This document shows, piece by piece, positions 8,990-17,135 of a stretch of 64,000 bases of DNA. The notes under the pieces were generated by a model. The model saw only the letters and a program-made list of their open reading frames with translations. It had not been told where the DNA came from and did no database searches. Positions within the stretch are counted from its first letter, which is position 1, and the number at the start of each line of letters is the position of its first letter. Origin of the DNA: Azospirillum thermophilum (GTDB lineage: Bacteria; Pseudomonadota; Alphaproteobacteria; Azospirillales; Azospirillaceae); assembly GCF_003130795.1 (NCBI RefSeq), contig NZ_CP029355.1:1-64000 (forward strand), written 5' to 3'. Both the position numbers and the translations under genes were made by a program.

Positions 8990-9955
8990 CTATGCCGACA
9001 GGCGGTCTTCGACGAGTGCCGCGACCTGGTCCCCTTCGACCCCGACCGCGACGCGCACGGTGGGTCGGCCTTGCCAGGCAGCAGGCGCCGGGTCGTCGGT
9101 GTCACCCAGGCATGGCCATGTCTTGCCCCGCGACATGCCTTGGGTCTCGACCCGCACCGGCCACCCGGCCGTGGTGAAGAGGTGGGGGGCCACGACGTAG
9201 GCGACGGCGCTCGGGTCGTGCAGGTAGATGCCGTCGATGCCGTTCGTCCGTTCGAAGAAGTTGCGGTAGTGCGGGAGGGCCGCCGCCAGGAGGCGGTTGG
9301 CGGGCCGGTCGGGCGCCGTGACCCGCGCGATGGCGGCACCGGGGAGGACCGCCTTGTGCGTCACGTCGAGCCCGACCATCGTGACGGGCCAGGGCGCGCC
9401 CAGCACGACGTCGCCGGCCTCGGGGTCGCCCAGCATGTTGGCCTCGGCGCACGGGTTCGCGTTGCCCGGTACAAGCGCGTTCCCGCCCATGATGACGACC
9501 CCGGCCACGTGCCTGGGCAGGTCCGGGTGGAGCCGGAGCGCGAGCGCGAGGTTCGTCAGCGGCCCCAGCGCCAGGATCGTCAGCTCGCCAGGGTGTCCTT
9601 GGGCGGACCGCCACAGGAACTCGGCGGCTGCCACGGTGCTCGCCAGTGCGGGTTCTTGGGGGAAGCCCAGGCCACCGTCCCCCAGCCCGTCAGCGCCATG
9701 GACCTGGGGGACCGGCCCCGCGTACGCCCCGGCCAAAGGTGCGGCGGCACCGGTTGCAACGGGGACGTCCGTGCGGCCGGCCGCCGCCAGCACGGCCCGC
9801 GCGTTGCGGGTTGTCAGCTCGACGGACGCGTTGCCGAACACGGTGGTCAGGCCGACCACCTCGACCTCCGGGGAGGCGAGCGCGAGGAGGATGGCCAGCG
9901 CGTCGTCCACGCCGGGGTCCGTATCGATGACCAGCCGCCTGGGCGGGGGCCTCAT
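8990..9955 (-). CDS. Nucleoside hydrolase (inosine-uridine preferring family)
   Basis: A 321-residue protein with the signature VIDTDPGVDDALAI at the N-terminus, the aspartate cluster that binds calcium and the ribose hydroxyls. GPLTNLALALRLHPDL and the HDPSAVAYVVAPHLF segment (with the active-site His-Asp) complete the family pattern. It would split the N-glycosidic bond of nucleosides to base plus ribose in the cytoplasm. ATG at 9955 overlaps the stop codon of the HD gene (ATGA), so translation is coupled. As transposon cargo it is unusual; substrate range cannot be read from the sequence. Confidence 0.9.
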   Translation of the reverse strand: MRPPPRRLVIDTDPGVDDALAILLALASPEVEVVGLTTVFGNASVELTTRNARAVLAAAGRTDVPVATGAAAPLAGAYAGPVPQVHGADGLGDGGLGFPQEPALASTVAAAEFLWRSAQGHPGELTILALGPLTNLALALRLHPDLPRHVAGVVIMGGNALVPGNANPCAEANMLGDPEAGDVVLGAPWPVTMVGLDVTHKAVLPGAAIARVTAPDRPANRLLAAALPHYRNFFERTNGIDGIYLHDPSAVAYVVAPHLFTTAGWPVRVETQGMSRGKTWPCLGDTDDPAPAAWQGRPTVRVAVGVEGDQVAALVEDRLSA

Positions 9956-10584
9956 GGCATAGTCCCCGGCACCGGGCGGAGCCAGCCGCGCGCGACGGCA
10001 TCGGCGAACACCGCCTGCGCGACCCCCCACAAAGCGGGTGCGCCGTCGGCGATACGGCCCGTCAGCGCACGCTCCCGGCCCTCGTCGACCGCGTAGTCAG
10101 CCCAGGTCCCGCCGCCCACGGCGTGGTTGAGGAGGATGGGCTGGAGCCGGTCGAGCGCCTTCGCGAACTTGGCGTCCGGCGTCCGTGCTTCCTCGAACTC
10201 GGCCCAGAGCGCCCGCAGCGCGCCGGCCTGGTCCGAGGGCAGGTGGCCGAAGACGATGTCGGCCGCGGCCTCCTCCAGCCCGGCTTGGGTGTCGGCAGCG
10301 TCCGCGTCGAACAGCGGCGTGTCCCCGCACTCCACCTCGACGAGGTCGTGCAGGAGAAGCATCTGGACGACGCGCCAGACGTCCACGTCGCCGACGGCCC
10401 ATTCCCGCAGGACCAGGGCGAACAGCGCCAGGTGCCAGGAGTGCTCGGCCGTGTTCTCGCGCCGGGACCCGTCGGCGATGCGGCTGCCGCGGAGCACGCC
10501 CTTGAGGCGGTCCGCCTCCATCAGGAAGCCGAGTTGGCGTGCGAGCCGGCCATCCAGGCCCGGCAACTGGTCCAGCGGCGCCAT
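9952..10584 (-). CDS. HD-domain phosphohydrolase (YfbR/HDDC2-like 5'-deoxynucleotidase)
   Basis: A 210-residue HD-superfamily protein. Metal ligands appear in order: the His of RRENTAEHSWHLALFALVL, the His-Asp of LLLHDLVEVECGDT, and the Asp of FAKALDRLQPILLN. This spacing matches the YfbR/HDDC2 group, whose members remove the 5' phosphate from (deoxy)nucleoside monophosphates. Its product would be the substrate type of the coupled nucleoside hydrolase, so the pair could take dNMP or NMP down to base and sugar. The start at 10584 lies 69 bases after the XRE gene, behind a perfect palindrome. Exact substrate is inferred. Confidence 0.85.
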   Translation of the reverse strand: MAPLDQLPGLDGRLARQLGFLMEADRLKGVLRGSRIADGSRRENTAEHSWHLALFALVLREWAVGDVDVWRVVQMLLLHDLVEVECGDTPLFDADAADTQAGLEEAAADIVFGHLPSDQAGALRALWAEFEEARTPDAKFAKALDRLQPILLNHAVGGGTWADYAVDEGRERALTGRIADGAPALWGVAQAVFADAVARGWLRPVPGTMP

Positions 10585-10636
10585 GCGCCCACCCCCGTCC
10601 CTATGGCTAGGGCGCCAGGGTGCCCGGCCGGCCGCG

Positions 10637-10669
10637 CGGCGTCAGCGCATAAGTTATGCGCTGACGCCG
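10637..10669. promoter_or_regulatory. Perfect 16-bp-arm palindrome at the XRE stop codon
   Basis: Arms of 16 bases (10637-10652 and 10654-10669) mirror each other around one central base; the half-site reads CGGCGTCAGCGCATAA. The palindrome contains the stop codon of the XRE gene and precedes the HD gene by about 50 bases. It could form an RNA hairpin with an AAGTT-type loop, but no T-run follows on either strand, so an operator for the XRE dimer or an mRNA processing/stability element is more likely than a terminator. Confidence 0.6.
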
Positions 10670-11259
10670 GGGACGGTGGTGCAGAGCCGGACCGGCGTGC
10701 CGTCCGCCAGGTAAAGCCGTTCCCAGACCATGAGGCCGGGCTCTATGCGGAGCCCGCGGTCGCCCCTGCCCGTGGCCAGCTCGACCGGCCCCGGGCTCGG
10801 CTCGTCCCACCAGCCAAGCCCCTCCAGCCGCTCCTCCGCGGCCTGGATCTCACCGGTGGCGAAGCGCCACAGCGGCAGGCCGGCGAGGTCGGAGGCGGCC
10901 CTCCCCCACTCCCGCTCGCGCGCCGTGGAGGCCGCCAGCAGGCGGTGGTCGTGGTCCGCGATCAGGTGTGTCGGCAGCAAGCTGGATTCCACGAGGCGGC
11001 GCAAGGCGCCATCGGGTGGGCAGCCGGCACCGTCGCCGAGGAAGGCGAGCAATCGCTCGACCGCCTCCGGGCCGGGCTCGATCTCGCCCCGCTCCCACCG
11101 CGACACCGTGGCCTGCGTCACGCGCGCGACCGCGGCGAACACGCCCTGCTTGATCCCGCGGAGGCGGCGGAGGCGCCGGAGGCGTGCCCCGAGGTTGGGC
11201 AGACGTGTGGTGACAGCGGCGCCGGTGGGGTCACCGGGCGGATCGTGTGGCGCCCTCAT
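10654..11259 (-). CDS. XRE-family regulator with MmyB-like ligand domain
   Basis: A 201-residue regulator starting at ATG 11259 (AGGGAA upstream); a longer frame exists but lacks a ribosome site. Residues about 15-75 form a Cro/CI-type helix-turn-helix (LRRLRRLRGIKQGVFAAVARVTQATVSRWERGE, quoted in parts: GIKQGVFAAVARV and TQATVSRWERG). The second half, SSLLPTHLIADHDHRLLAAS onward, resembles the PAS-like sensor of MmyB-type regulators. It is the first gene of the cargo operon, ahead of the HD and nucleoside hydrolase genes, and probably controls them through the palindrome overlapping its own stop codon. The ligand is unknown. Confidence 0.8.
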   Translation of the reverse strand: MRAPHDPPGDPTGAAVTTRLPNLGARLRRLRRLRGIKQGVFAAVARVTQATVSRWERGEIEPGPEAVERLLAFLGDGAGCPPDGALRRLVESSLLPTHLIADHDHRLLAASTAREREWGRAASDLAGLPLWRFATGEIQAAEERLEGLGWWDEPSPGPVELATGRGDRGLRIEPGLMVWERLYLADGTPVRLCTTVPGVSA

Positions 11260-11349
11260 CGCATTCCCTGATGCACGTCGTCTCTGACCTGAAAGCAAGG
11301 GAAACACAGTTGCGGCCGGTATGTCCACGCAGCCCGGGGAGCCGGAGGG

Positions 11350-11988
11350 TCAGGGGAGGACACGCATTCCTCCGGGATTCGCGGCCATCCTTTCCCGCGC
11401 CCGTTTCACGATGTCGGCAACGGTGTTCTTGCTGAGCCCAAGTTCCCTTCCCACCAGACGGTAGCTGCGTCCTTGGGCGACCAGCGCCAGCACCTTCGGG
11501 GCGAGGCGGTCAGATTTCGGCCGTTGCCCGGGCTGCCGGCCGAGCACCTTCCCGCGGGCCCGCGCGGCCGCCAGCCCTGAGCGCACCCGCTCCCGCAGCA
11601 GGTCGCGCTCAAACTCGGCGATGCCGGACAGCACGGTGGCCATCATGCGGCCGGTGGCGCTGGAGAGGTCGAAGGCCATGCCGTTCAGCGCCACCACCGA
11701 CACCCGCCACGACTCCAGCTCCCGGAGCGTGCCCAGCAGGTCCAGGGTGCTGCGTCCCCAGCGGGACAGCTCGGTCACCAGCACGGCATCGATGTGCCGG
11801 GCCTGGGCCAGGGCCATGACCTTCCGGCGCTCGGCGCGGTCGTGCCTGGCACCGGAGCCGGTCTCCCTGAACACCCCGACCACCTCGTGGCCGGCCCGCC
11901 CGGCGAAGGCCATCAGGTCGCGCTCCTGGCGCTCGCAGGACTGGTCGGCGGTGGAGACCCGGCAGTAGACGGCGACGCGCTGTCCCAA
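11350..11988 (-). CDS. tnpR: Serine resolvase TnpR
   Basis: A 212-residue small serine recombinase. The catalytic serine sits in VAVYCRVSTADQ; ELSRWGRSTLDLL and GIAEFERDLLRERVRSGLAAAR are conserved resolvase segments, and a C-terminal Hin-type helix-turn-helix (GRSYRLVGRELGLSKNTVADI) binds the res site. It resolves cointegrates formed by TnpA. The start is a TTG at 11988 with GGGGG upstream. It diverges from tnpA across a 95-bp gap, where res is expected. Confidence 0.9.
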   Translation of the reverse strand: MGQRVAVYCRVSTADQSCERQERDLMAFAGRAGHEVVGVFRETGSGARHDRAERRKVMALAQARHIDAVLVTELSRWGRSTLDLLGTLRELESWRVSVVALNGMAFDLSSATGRMMATVLSGIAEFERDLLRERVRSGLAAARARGKVLGRQPGQRPKSDRLAPKVLALVAQGRSYRLVGRELGLSKNTVADIVKRARERMAANPGGMRVLP

Positions 11989-12083
11989 TTGACCCCCCCT
12001 CGCGCGGTGGCCCCCGGAGCCGCGACCGGCCTAGGGTCGCCGCCGTACAAACCAGACATTACTCCAACCGGGACAGCCCCGCC
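11989..12083. promoter_or_regulatory. Divergent tnpR-tnpA region, probable res site
   Basis: In Tn3-family elements with divergent tnpR and tnpA the resolution site lies between them and overlaps both promoters. Here the gap is 95 bp, shorter than the usual 120 bp or so for three subsites. The AT-richer TACAAACCAGACATTACTCC (12047-12066) is the best candidate for the core. Subsites could not be delimited by eye. Confidence 0.4.
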
Positions 12084-15059
12084 ATGCCGCGCCGCCGCGT
12101 CCTCACCGACGCCCAGACCACCGCCCTGTTCGCCCTGCCCACCAGCGAGGCCGACCTCATCCGCCACTACACCCTCGGCCCCGGCGACCTGGCGGCCATC
12201 GCCACGCGCCGCCGGCCGCACAACCGCCTCGGCTTCGCCCTCCAGCTCTGTGCCCTGCGCTATCCGGGCCGCCTGGTCCGGCCCGGCGAGCTGGTCCCGT
12301 CGGCGGTCGTCGCGTTCCTGGCGGGGCAGCTGGACATCGACCCGGGGGCCCTCGCCGACTACGCGGCCCGCGCGCCGACCCGCTACGACCAGCTGGACGC
12401 GCTGCACGAGGCCTTCGGATTCCGCACCTTCTCCCGGCCCGACCACCGGGAGCTCTCGGCGTGGCTGGTGCCGGTCGCCCTGGCGACGGTCAGCGCCGCT
12501 ACCGTCGCCGAGGCGCTGATGGCGGAGCTGCGGCGGCGGCGCGTCGCCGCCCCGGGGCCCACCACCGTCGAGCGCATGGTGGCCACCGCCCTCCTGCAGG
12601 CCGAGCGCCACGCCGCCGCCAAGCTGGGCGGCGCCCTGTCCCCTGGCCAGCGCGCCGCGCTGGACGCGCTGCTGGACAACCACCAAGGCACCGCGGTCAG
12701 CTCCCTGGCCTGGGCCCGCCAGCCGCCCGGCGCGCCCGGCCACCGCTCCATGGCGCGCCTGGTCGACCAGCTCCGGCTCCTCCGCCAGGTGGGGGTCGCC
12801 CCCACGGCGACCGACGGCGTCCACGCCGACCGCGTCCGGCAGCTCGCCCGCGAGGGGAGCCGCCTGACCGCCCAGCACCTCCGCGCCCTCGGCCCGTCCC
12901 GCCGTCATGCCACCCTGGCGGTGACGGTGCTCGACACGATGGCCCGCCTCACCGACGAGGGCATCGGCCTCTTCGACAGGCTGGTCGGTCGGATGTTCCG
13001 GCGGGCGGAGCGGCGCGCCTCCGCCGACCTGCAGGCCAACGCCCGGTCCCTAAACGACAAGGTGCGTCTGCTGGCCAGGCTCGGCGACGCGCTGATCGAG
13101 GCCAGGGAAACCGGGGCCGACGCCTTCGCCGCGGTCGGCACGGTGATCCCCTGGGACCGGTTGGCCGAGGTCGTGGGGGAGGCCAAGGGGCTCACCAGGG
13201 GGGACGGCCCGGACTACCTCGCCCTCGCCGCGGCGAACCACGCCCTGCTGCGCCGGGTCGGCCCGCTGTTCCTGGACGCCTTCGTGTTCCAGGGCGTCGC
13301 CGCTGTGGCCGGGCTGCTCCGTGCGGTCGCGGCGCTGCGCGCCTTCTATGCCGGCAGCCGGCGGGCCCTGCCGAAGGACATCCCGACCGGCTTCATCCGG
13401 CGGGGGTGGCGGGCCGCGGTCTTCCGCGACGGCGCCATCGACGGCCAAGCCTACGAGCTCTGCCTCTTCGCGGAACTGCGGGACCGGCTGCGAGCCGGCG
13501 ACGTCTGGGTGGCCGGCAGCCGGCAGTACCGGGCGGTGGAGGACCAGCTCATCCCGGTGCCGCTGTTCTCCGAGATGCGGGCGGCCGGCCCGCTGCCGGT
13601 GGCCGTGCCCGACGACGCGGCACGCTACCTCCGGGACCGCGCGGACCTGCTGGAAACGCGGCTGCGGGAGGTCTGCGAGAAGGCCGCCCAGGACCGGCTC
13701 GTGGACGTGAGGCTCAGCGGCGACACCCTCAGGGTCTCACCGCTGCAGGCGGCGACGCCGGAGGAGGCGGAGCGCCTCGCCGACCGGGTCTACGCGCGGC
13801 TGCCGCGGGTGCGGGTCACCGACCTCCTCGACGAGGTCGACGCCTGGACCGGCGCCGCCGACTGCTTCACCCACTTGCGCACCGGCTTGCCGGCCGGGGA
13901 TCGCCGCGTGGTCCTGACCGCCGTGCTGGCCGACGCGACAAACCTCGGCCTGACGCGCATGGCCGAGGCGTGCAGCGTCGCCAGCTACAGGCAACTGGCC
14001 TGGACGGCGGGGTGGCACGTCAGCGAGGACGCCTATGGCCGGGCCCTGGCCAGGATCGTGGCGGCGCAGCAGGCGCAGCCCCTGGCGGCCCACTTCGGCG
14101 CCGGGACGGCCTCCAGTTCCGATGGCCAGCACTTCCCGCTCGGCGGGCGGGGCGAGGTGACCGGGGCCGTCAACCCGCACAAGGGCTCGGGCCCGGCGCT
14201 CTCCTTCTACACCCATGTCTCCGACCGCTACGCCCCCTACCACACCAAAGCGATCTCGGTGGCGGAGGGCGAGGCGGCCCACGTCATCGACGGCCTGCTC
14301 TACCATGGCACGGAAGCCGGCACCGCTGTCCACCATGTCGACGGGGGCGGGGTCTCTGACCACGTCTTCGCGCTTTGCCATTTCCTGGGGTTCCGCTTCG
14401 CCCCGCGCATCCCGAACCTGCATGACCGCAGGCTCTACACCATGGGGCCGGCGGCGGCCTGGCCGACGCTCGCCCCCTTCATCGCCGGCCGGGTCGACGA
14501 GGCCCTGGTCCGGGCGCACTGGGATGACCTGCTGCGGCTGGCCACCTCGGTCCGCACCGGGACCGTGCCCGCCTCGCTGGTGCTGAAACGGCTCGGCTCC
14601 TACCCGCGGCAGAACGGGCTGGCGTTGGCGTTGCGGGAGGTGGGCCGCATTGAGCGGACGCTGTTCACCTTGGAGTGGCTCCAGGACCCGGCACTCCGCC
14701 GCCAGGCCACGGCGGAGTTGAACAAGGGGGAGTCCCGCAACGGCCTCGCCCGCGCCGTGTGCTTCCACCGCCTCGGGCGCATCCGCGACCGCACGCCGGA
14801 GAACCAGCAGCACAGGGCCGGCGGCCTCAACCTGGTCGTCGCCGCCATCATCCTCTGGAACACCGTCTACATGGGGCGGGCCATGGACGCCTTGCGCGCC
14901 GGCGGCGAGCGCATCCCGGACAAGTTGCTGGGCCACCTGGCACCGCTTGGGTGGCAGCACATCAACCTGACCGGCGACTATCTCTGGGGTGCGGACCAGA
15001 TCGCGGGCACGAGCGGCTATCGCCCGTTGCGCGCCCCGGCCGAACTCCTGGCCGCATGA
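12084..15059 (+). CDS. tnpA: Tn3-family transposase TnpA
   Basis: A complete 991-residue TnpA, the normal length for the family. N-terminal DNA-binding region: MPRRRVLTDAQTTALFALP. The RNase H-like catalytic core is visible in order: ADATNLGL, GTASSSDGQHFPLGGRGE (first Asp), HVDGGGVSDHVFALCHFLG (second Asp), RIERTLFTLEWL and ELNKGESRNGLARAVCF (Glu). It binds the terminal repeats and makes cointegrates. Its last codons lie directly against the right-end repeat at 15058. It is clearly related to, but distinct from, the frameshifted copy at 1091. Confidence 0.95.
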   Translation: MPRRRVLTDAQTTALFALPTSEADLIRHYTLGPGDLAAIATRRRPHNRLGFALQLCALRYPGRLVRPGELVPSAVVAFLAGQLDIDPGALADYAARAPTRYDQLDALHEAFGFRTFSRPDHRELSAWLVPVALATVSAATVAEALMAELRRRRVAAPGPTTVERMVATALLQAERHAAAKLGGALSPGQRAALDALLDNHQGTAVSSLAWARQPPGAPGHRSMARLVDQLRLLRQVGVAPTATDGVHADRVRQLAREGSRLTAQHLRALGPSRRHATLAVTVLDTMARLTDEGIGLFDRLVGRMFRRAERRASADLQANARSLNDKVRLLARLGDALIEARETGADAFAAVGTVIPWDRLAEVVGEAKGLTRGDGPDYLALAAANHALLRRVGPLFLDAFVFQGVAAVAGLLRAVAALRAFYAGSRRALPKDIPTGFIRRGWRAAVFRDGAIDGQAYELCLFAELRDRLRAGDVWVAGSRQYRAVEDQLIPVPLFSEMRAAGPLPVAVPDDAARYLRDRADLLETRLREVCEKAAQDRLVDVRLSGDTLRVSPLQAATPEEAERLADRVYARLPRVRVTDLLDEVDAWTGAADCFTHLRTGLPAGDRRVVLTAVLADATNLGLTRMAEACSVASYRQLAWTAGWHVSEDAYGRALARIVAAQQAQPLAAHFGAGTASSSDGQHFPLGGRGEVTGAVNPHKGSGPALSFYTHVSDRYAPYHTKAISVAEGEAAHVIDGLLYHGTEAGTAVHHVDGGGVSDHVFALCHFLGFRFAPRIPNLHDRRLYTMGPAAAWPTLAPFIAGRVDEALVRAHWDDLLRLATSVRTGTVPASLVLKRLGSYPRQNGLALALREVGRIERTLFTLEWLQDPALRRQATAELNKGESRNGLARAVCFHRLGRIRDRTPENQQHRAGGLNLVVAAIILWNTVYMGRAMDALRAGGERIPDKLLGHLAPLGWQHINLTGDYLWGADQIAGTSGYRPLRAPAELLAA

Positions 15060-15115
15060 TGTTCCGGCTTTGTCCCCTTAGCGTATATAACCGGACAAAC
15101 CGGGAACATTGCCAT
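15058..15115 (-). repeat. Tn3 right end, rearranged
   Basis: 15058-15088 is the inverted counterpart of 8900-8930. The inner motif GATGTTCCGGCTTTGTCC is followed by TTAGCGTATATAA and then by GGACAAACCGGGAACATTGCC, an inverted near-copy of the same inner motif. The expected outer bases ending in CCCC are absent. The result looks like two transposon subterminal regions joined head to head. Confidence 0.55.
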
Positions 15116-15240
15116 TGTTCGACGTTTGAATGAACTCCGGCTTCCCCCGGCGGCTTAATGCCTTCCGGCCGAATCTTCGCTTCGCCGCCTGTATCACGGC
15201 ACGGACCGACAACGCGCCTGGGGAGTGGCGCACCAGGGCA

Positions 15241-16191
15241 TCACCGGTCCAAGAATGCCCCGATTGTCGCCACCAACTCCGGCGCGAGCGGCAGGCTGGG
15301 ATCAGCGTAGGTCGTCAAGTTTGCCGCGCGGTCGGGTGGCGCCCGCTTAAGAACGTGGTTCATGCCCTCGATGAGGAATAGCTCTGCCCCGGGCCGCGCC
15401 GCCGCGAGGCGCCGGGCGTCGTCCATACCTATCTGCAGGTCGGTCGTGCCCTGGACGATCAGCACGGGCGTCCGTACCTGGGCCAGTTCCGCGGCTGGGT
15501 CAAGCGACAGCCACGAGGCGAGATATGGCTGCACGCTGGGGCGGAACAGCGGCGCCAGTTCCGCCGGAACGTCCGACACCGTCCGGCCCGCTTTCAGGGC
15601 GGCGATTATCCGGCGCGAGGCATCCTGCAACGCCTCTGGTACGCCGGTGGCTGCGAGCTGTCGCTCGATCACGCGGCCGGCCGGCTCGCCCGCGCCCGCG
15701 ACCAGGACCAGCCCGGCCACCTCTGTCCGCTGAGCGGCGAGCGTTGCCAACAGCGCGCCTTCGCTGTGGCCGAGCAGGGACACGCGCGCGATGCGCGGCT
15801 CCCCGCGCAGCACAGCCAGCCAGGCGATGGCGTCGGCGACGTAGCTGTTGAAGCGCAACTCCTCTTCCTGCCACCCAGCCGCCCGGCTCGCACCGATGCC
15901 GCGCTTGTCGGCGCGTAACGACGCAACGCCCCGCTCGGCCAGCCCGTACGCGAGCAACTTGAGGCTCTCGTTTCGTGCACCAGGCAGGTTGCCGTCGCGG
16001 TCAACCGGACCCGAGCCGGCCAGGATCAGCACGCCCGGCACCGGGGTCACGCCATTGGGCACCACCAGGGTTCCCTGTAGTGCCTTGGGTCCTGTCCCGG
16101 CTGCAACTTCCCGTTCGGTCCACGCCAGCGCCATCTCCGGCCTCCCGAGGCTGGCCGCCACCGCGGCGGCGAAAACGAGGCGTCTGGTCAT
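15241..16191 (-). CDS. Alpha/beta hydrolase, exported
   Basis: About 316 residues from ATG 16191 (another ATG is adjacent at 16194). The N-terminus TRRLVFAAAVAASLGRPEMALAW is a signal peptide with Ala-x-Ala-like end, so the enzyme probably acts in the periplasm. LILAGSGPVDRDGN is the oxyanion-hole region, LLGHSEGALLA the nucleophile elbow with Ser, LIVQGTTDLQIG carries the acid residue and GMNHVLKRAP the catalytic His. It resembles the bacterial family of secreted serine esterases/dienelactone-hydrolase-like proteins of unknown substrate. It stands alone between mobile elements. Confidence 0.85.
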   Translation of the reverse strand: MTRRLVFAAAVAASLGRPEMALAWTEREVAAGTGPKALQGTLVVPNGVTPVPGVLILAGSGPVDRDGNLPGARNESLKLLAYGLAERGVASLRADKRGIGASRAAGWQEEELRFNSYVADAIAWLAVLRGEPRIARVSLLGHSEGALLATLAAQRTEVAGLVLVAGAGEPAGRVIERQLAATGVPEALQDASRRIIAALKAGRTVSDVPAELAPLFRPSVQPYLASWLSLDPAAELAQVRTPVLIVQGTTDLQIGMDDARRLAAARPGAELFLIEGMNHVLKRAPPDRAANLTTYADPSLPLAPELVATIGAFLDR

Positions 16192-16248
16192 CATGCCCGC
16201 GCTCCCGTCGCTCTGTTCCGCTGCTACTCGGCCCCCCATTGCGCCGGC

Positions 16249-16473
16249 TCAATCTCCTTCCGCACAGCGACGCAACCACTCAGCCCGCTGCTCGGCCGTC
16301 ATCAACTCCCACGCCAGGATGATGGCAACATACGGCCCGGCTGCGCTGGAGCTTTTCCGCTCTCCGGCCAGTGCTCTCCCAATGGAGTTTTCATCCCGGC
16401 GTGCAAGGGCGGCGATTTGACGTTGCGTCAGACCAGCCGCTCGGGCGCGGCTCTGCCAAGGTGCATCTTTCAT
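16249..16473 (-). CDS. Small helix-turn-helix protein
   Basis: A 74-residue protein from ATG 16473; an in-frame TTG at 16533 would add 20 residues. The stretch GLTQRQIAALARRDENSIGRALAGE is a good helix-turn-helix, like a minimal XRE or phage repressor. It ends LAWELMTAEQRAEWLRRCAEGD, probably a dimerisation helix. Two palindromes lie directly upstream, between it and the divergent gene at 16582; autoregulation and control of that gene are likely. No function beyond DNA binding can be assigned. No clear ribosome site precedes the ATG. Confidence 0.6.
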   Translation of the reverse strand: MKDAPWQSRARAAGLTQRQIAALARRDENSIGRALAGERKSSSAAGPYVAIILAWELMTAEQRAEWLRRCAEGD

Positions 16474-16504
16474 GGCTGAGACAATGAGGCGGCGAGAAAA
16501 TCGA

Positions 16505-16554
16505 CGCAAGAGAGAAAACCTCTCTTGCGCCAAAAATCTACGTATAGTAGATTT
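16505..16554. promoter_or_regulatory. Two adjacent palindromes, candidate operators
   Basis: CGCAAGAGAG (16505-16514) is mirrored at 16520-16529 around a 5-base gap. AAATCTAC (16534-16541) is mirrored at 16547-16554 around GTATA. Both lie in an AT-rich divergent promoter region between the small HTH gene and the gene at 16582, where repressor binding would affect both directions. Confidence 0.6.
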
Positions 16555-16581
16555 AAGCTATCTTAACGCGAGGGGGCTCAC

Positions 16582-16899
16582 ATGGAAGGCACTTATACGC
16601 GCGTAAAACCGTTTTACGATCTGCCGCAGATGGGGAACTACTTCATCGAATACCGCGATATGAAGACCCTGCTGTGGGAAGACGACGACGGCGACGCGCC
16701 TGCGCATGTCATCGATGGGGTGGTGAGCCTGGAGGGCGTGCGCTGCTACCTGAGCGGCCACGCGGCTGGTGAGAAGCGTGGCTACGACAGAGGCCGCGCT
16801 GCTGGTGTCGCTGCGGTGCAGGCGGGCTTGCGCGCGCTGCTCGGCGCCGCCTCGGCCAACGACGTGGAGGTGCTCACGCGCGAGGCGCTGACCCAATGA
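16582..16899 (+). CDS. Hypothetical protein (105 aa)
   Basis: The ATG follows GAGGGGG at good spacing, and the frame has no close competitor. The protein is acidic in the middle (LLWEDDDGDAPAHVIDG) and ends in an Ala-rich helical part (GRAAGVAAVQAGLRALLGAA). No signal peptide, membrane segment or known domain was recognised. Its divergent position next to a small DNA-binding protein, with palindromes between, suggests joint control, perhaps as phage- or plasmid-derived genes. The GYDRGRAAG segment is typical of short accessory proteins of unknown function. Confidence 0.6.
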   Translation: MEGTYTRVKPFYDLPQMGNYFIEYRDMKTLLWEDDDGDAPAHVIDGVVSLEGVRCYLSGHAAGEKRGYDRGRAAGVAAVQAGLRALLGAASANDVEVLTREALTQ

Positions 16900-17088
16900 C
16901 CGGCCCGTCACTAGCATCGTTGCGGAAAAAAGCCGCGGCTGTGGCTCCTGGCGCCGCTACCAAAAGGACGGGGCCTGCCGTCTCTGCGACTTATGTTAGA
17001 CGAAGACTTTTCTTGCGCTCGTAAGCGTTCTGCGGCTTAATCCGTCCATCGTGCATGTCGATGCCCCCACGCGGGGCCGCCAAAGACA

Positions 17089-17121
17089 AAGCCCCCGCCG
17101 GGTACCAGCCGGCGGGGGCTT
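17089..17121 (-). terminator. Strong hairpin terminator behind the small peptide gene
   Basis: A perfect 13-bp stem (AAGCCCCCGCCGG and its complement) encloses a 7-base loop. On the minus strand the stem is followed by TTTGTCTTT, a serviceable U-rich tract. It lies 15 bases beyond the stop codon of the 26-residue peptide gene and fits as its intrinsic terminator. Confidence 0.75.
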
Positions 17122-17135
17122 CGGCGTCTCAGGGC

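Larger units (their letters stand above)
8874..15088. mobile_element. Tn3-family transposon with XRE-HD-nucleoside hydrolase cargo
   Basis: The left end is a 38-bp repeat beginning GGGGGCACGCCATAG and ending ACGCTTAG (8874-8911). A 31-bp inverted match at 30 of 31 positions links 8900-8930 with 15058-15088. Inside lie tnpA (12084, intact), tnpR (11988, divergent) and a three-gene cargo reading left. The right end lacks the outer part of the repeat, and no 5-bp target duplication is visible, so the element may no longer be mobile by itself or has recombined at its right edge. Confidence 0.75.

Noticed and set aside
17047..17062. Second copy of the small-peptide start region as another gene
   Set aside because: It has an ATG but no ribosome site, and the following frame is not hydrophobic.
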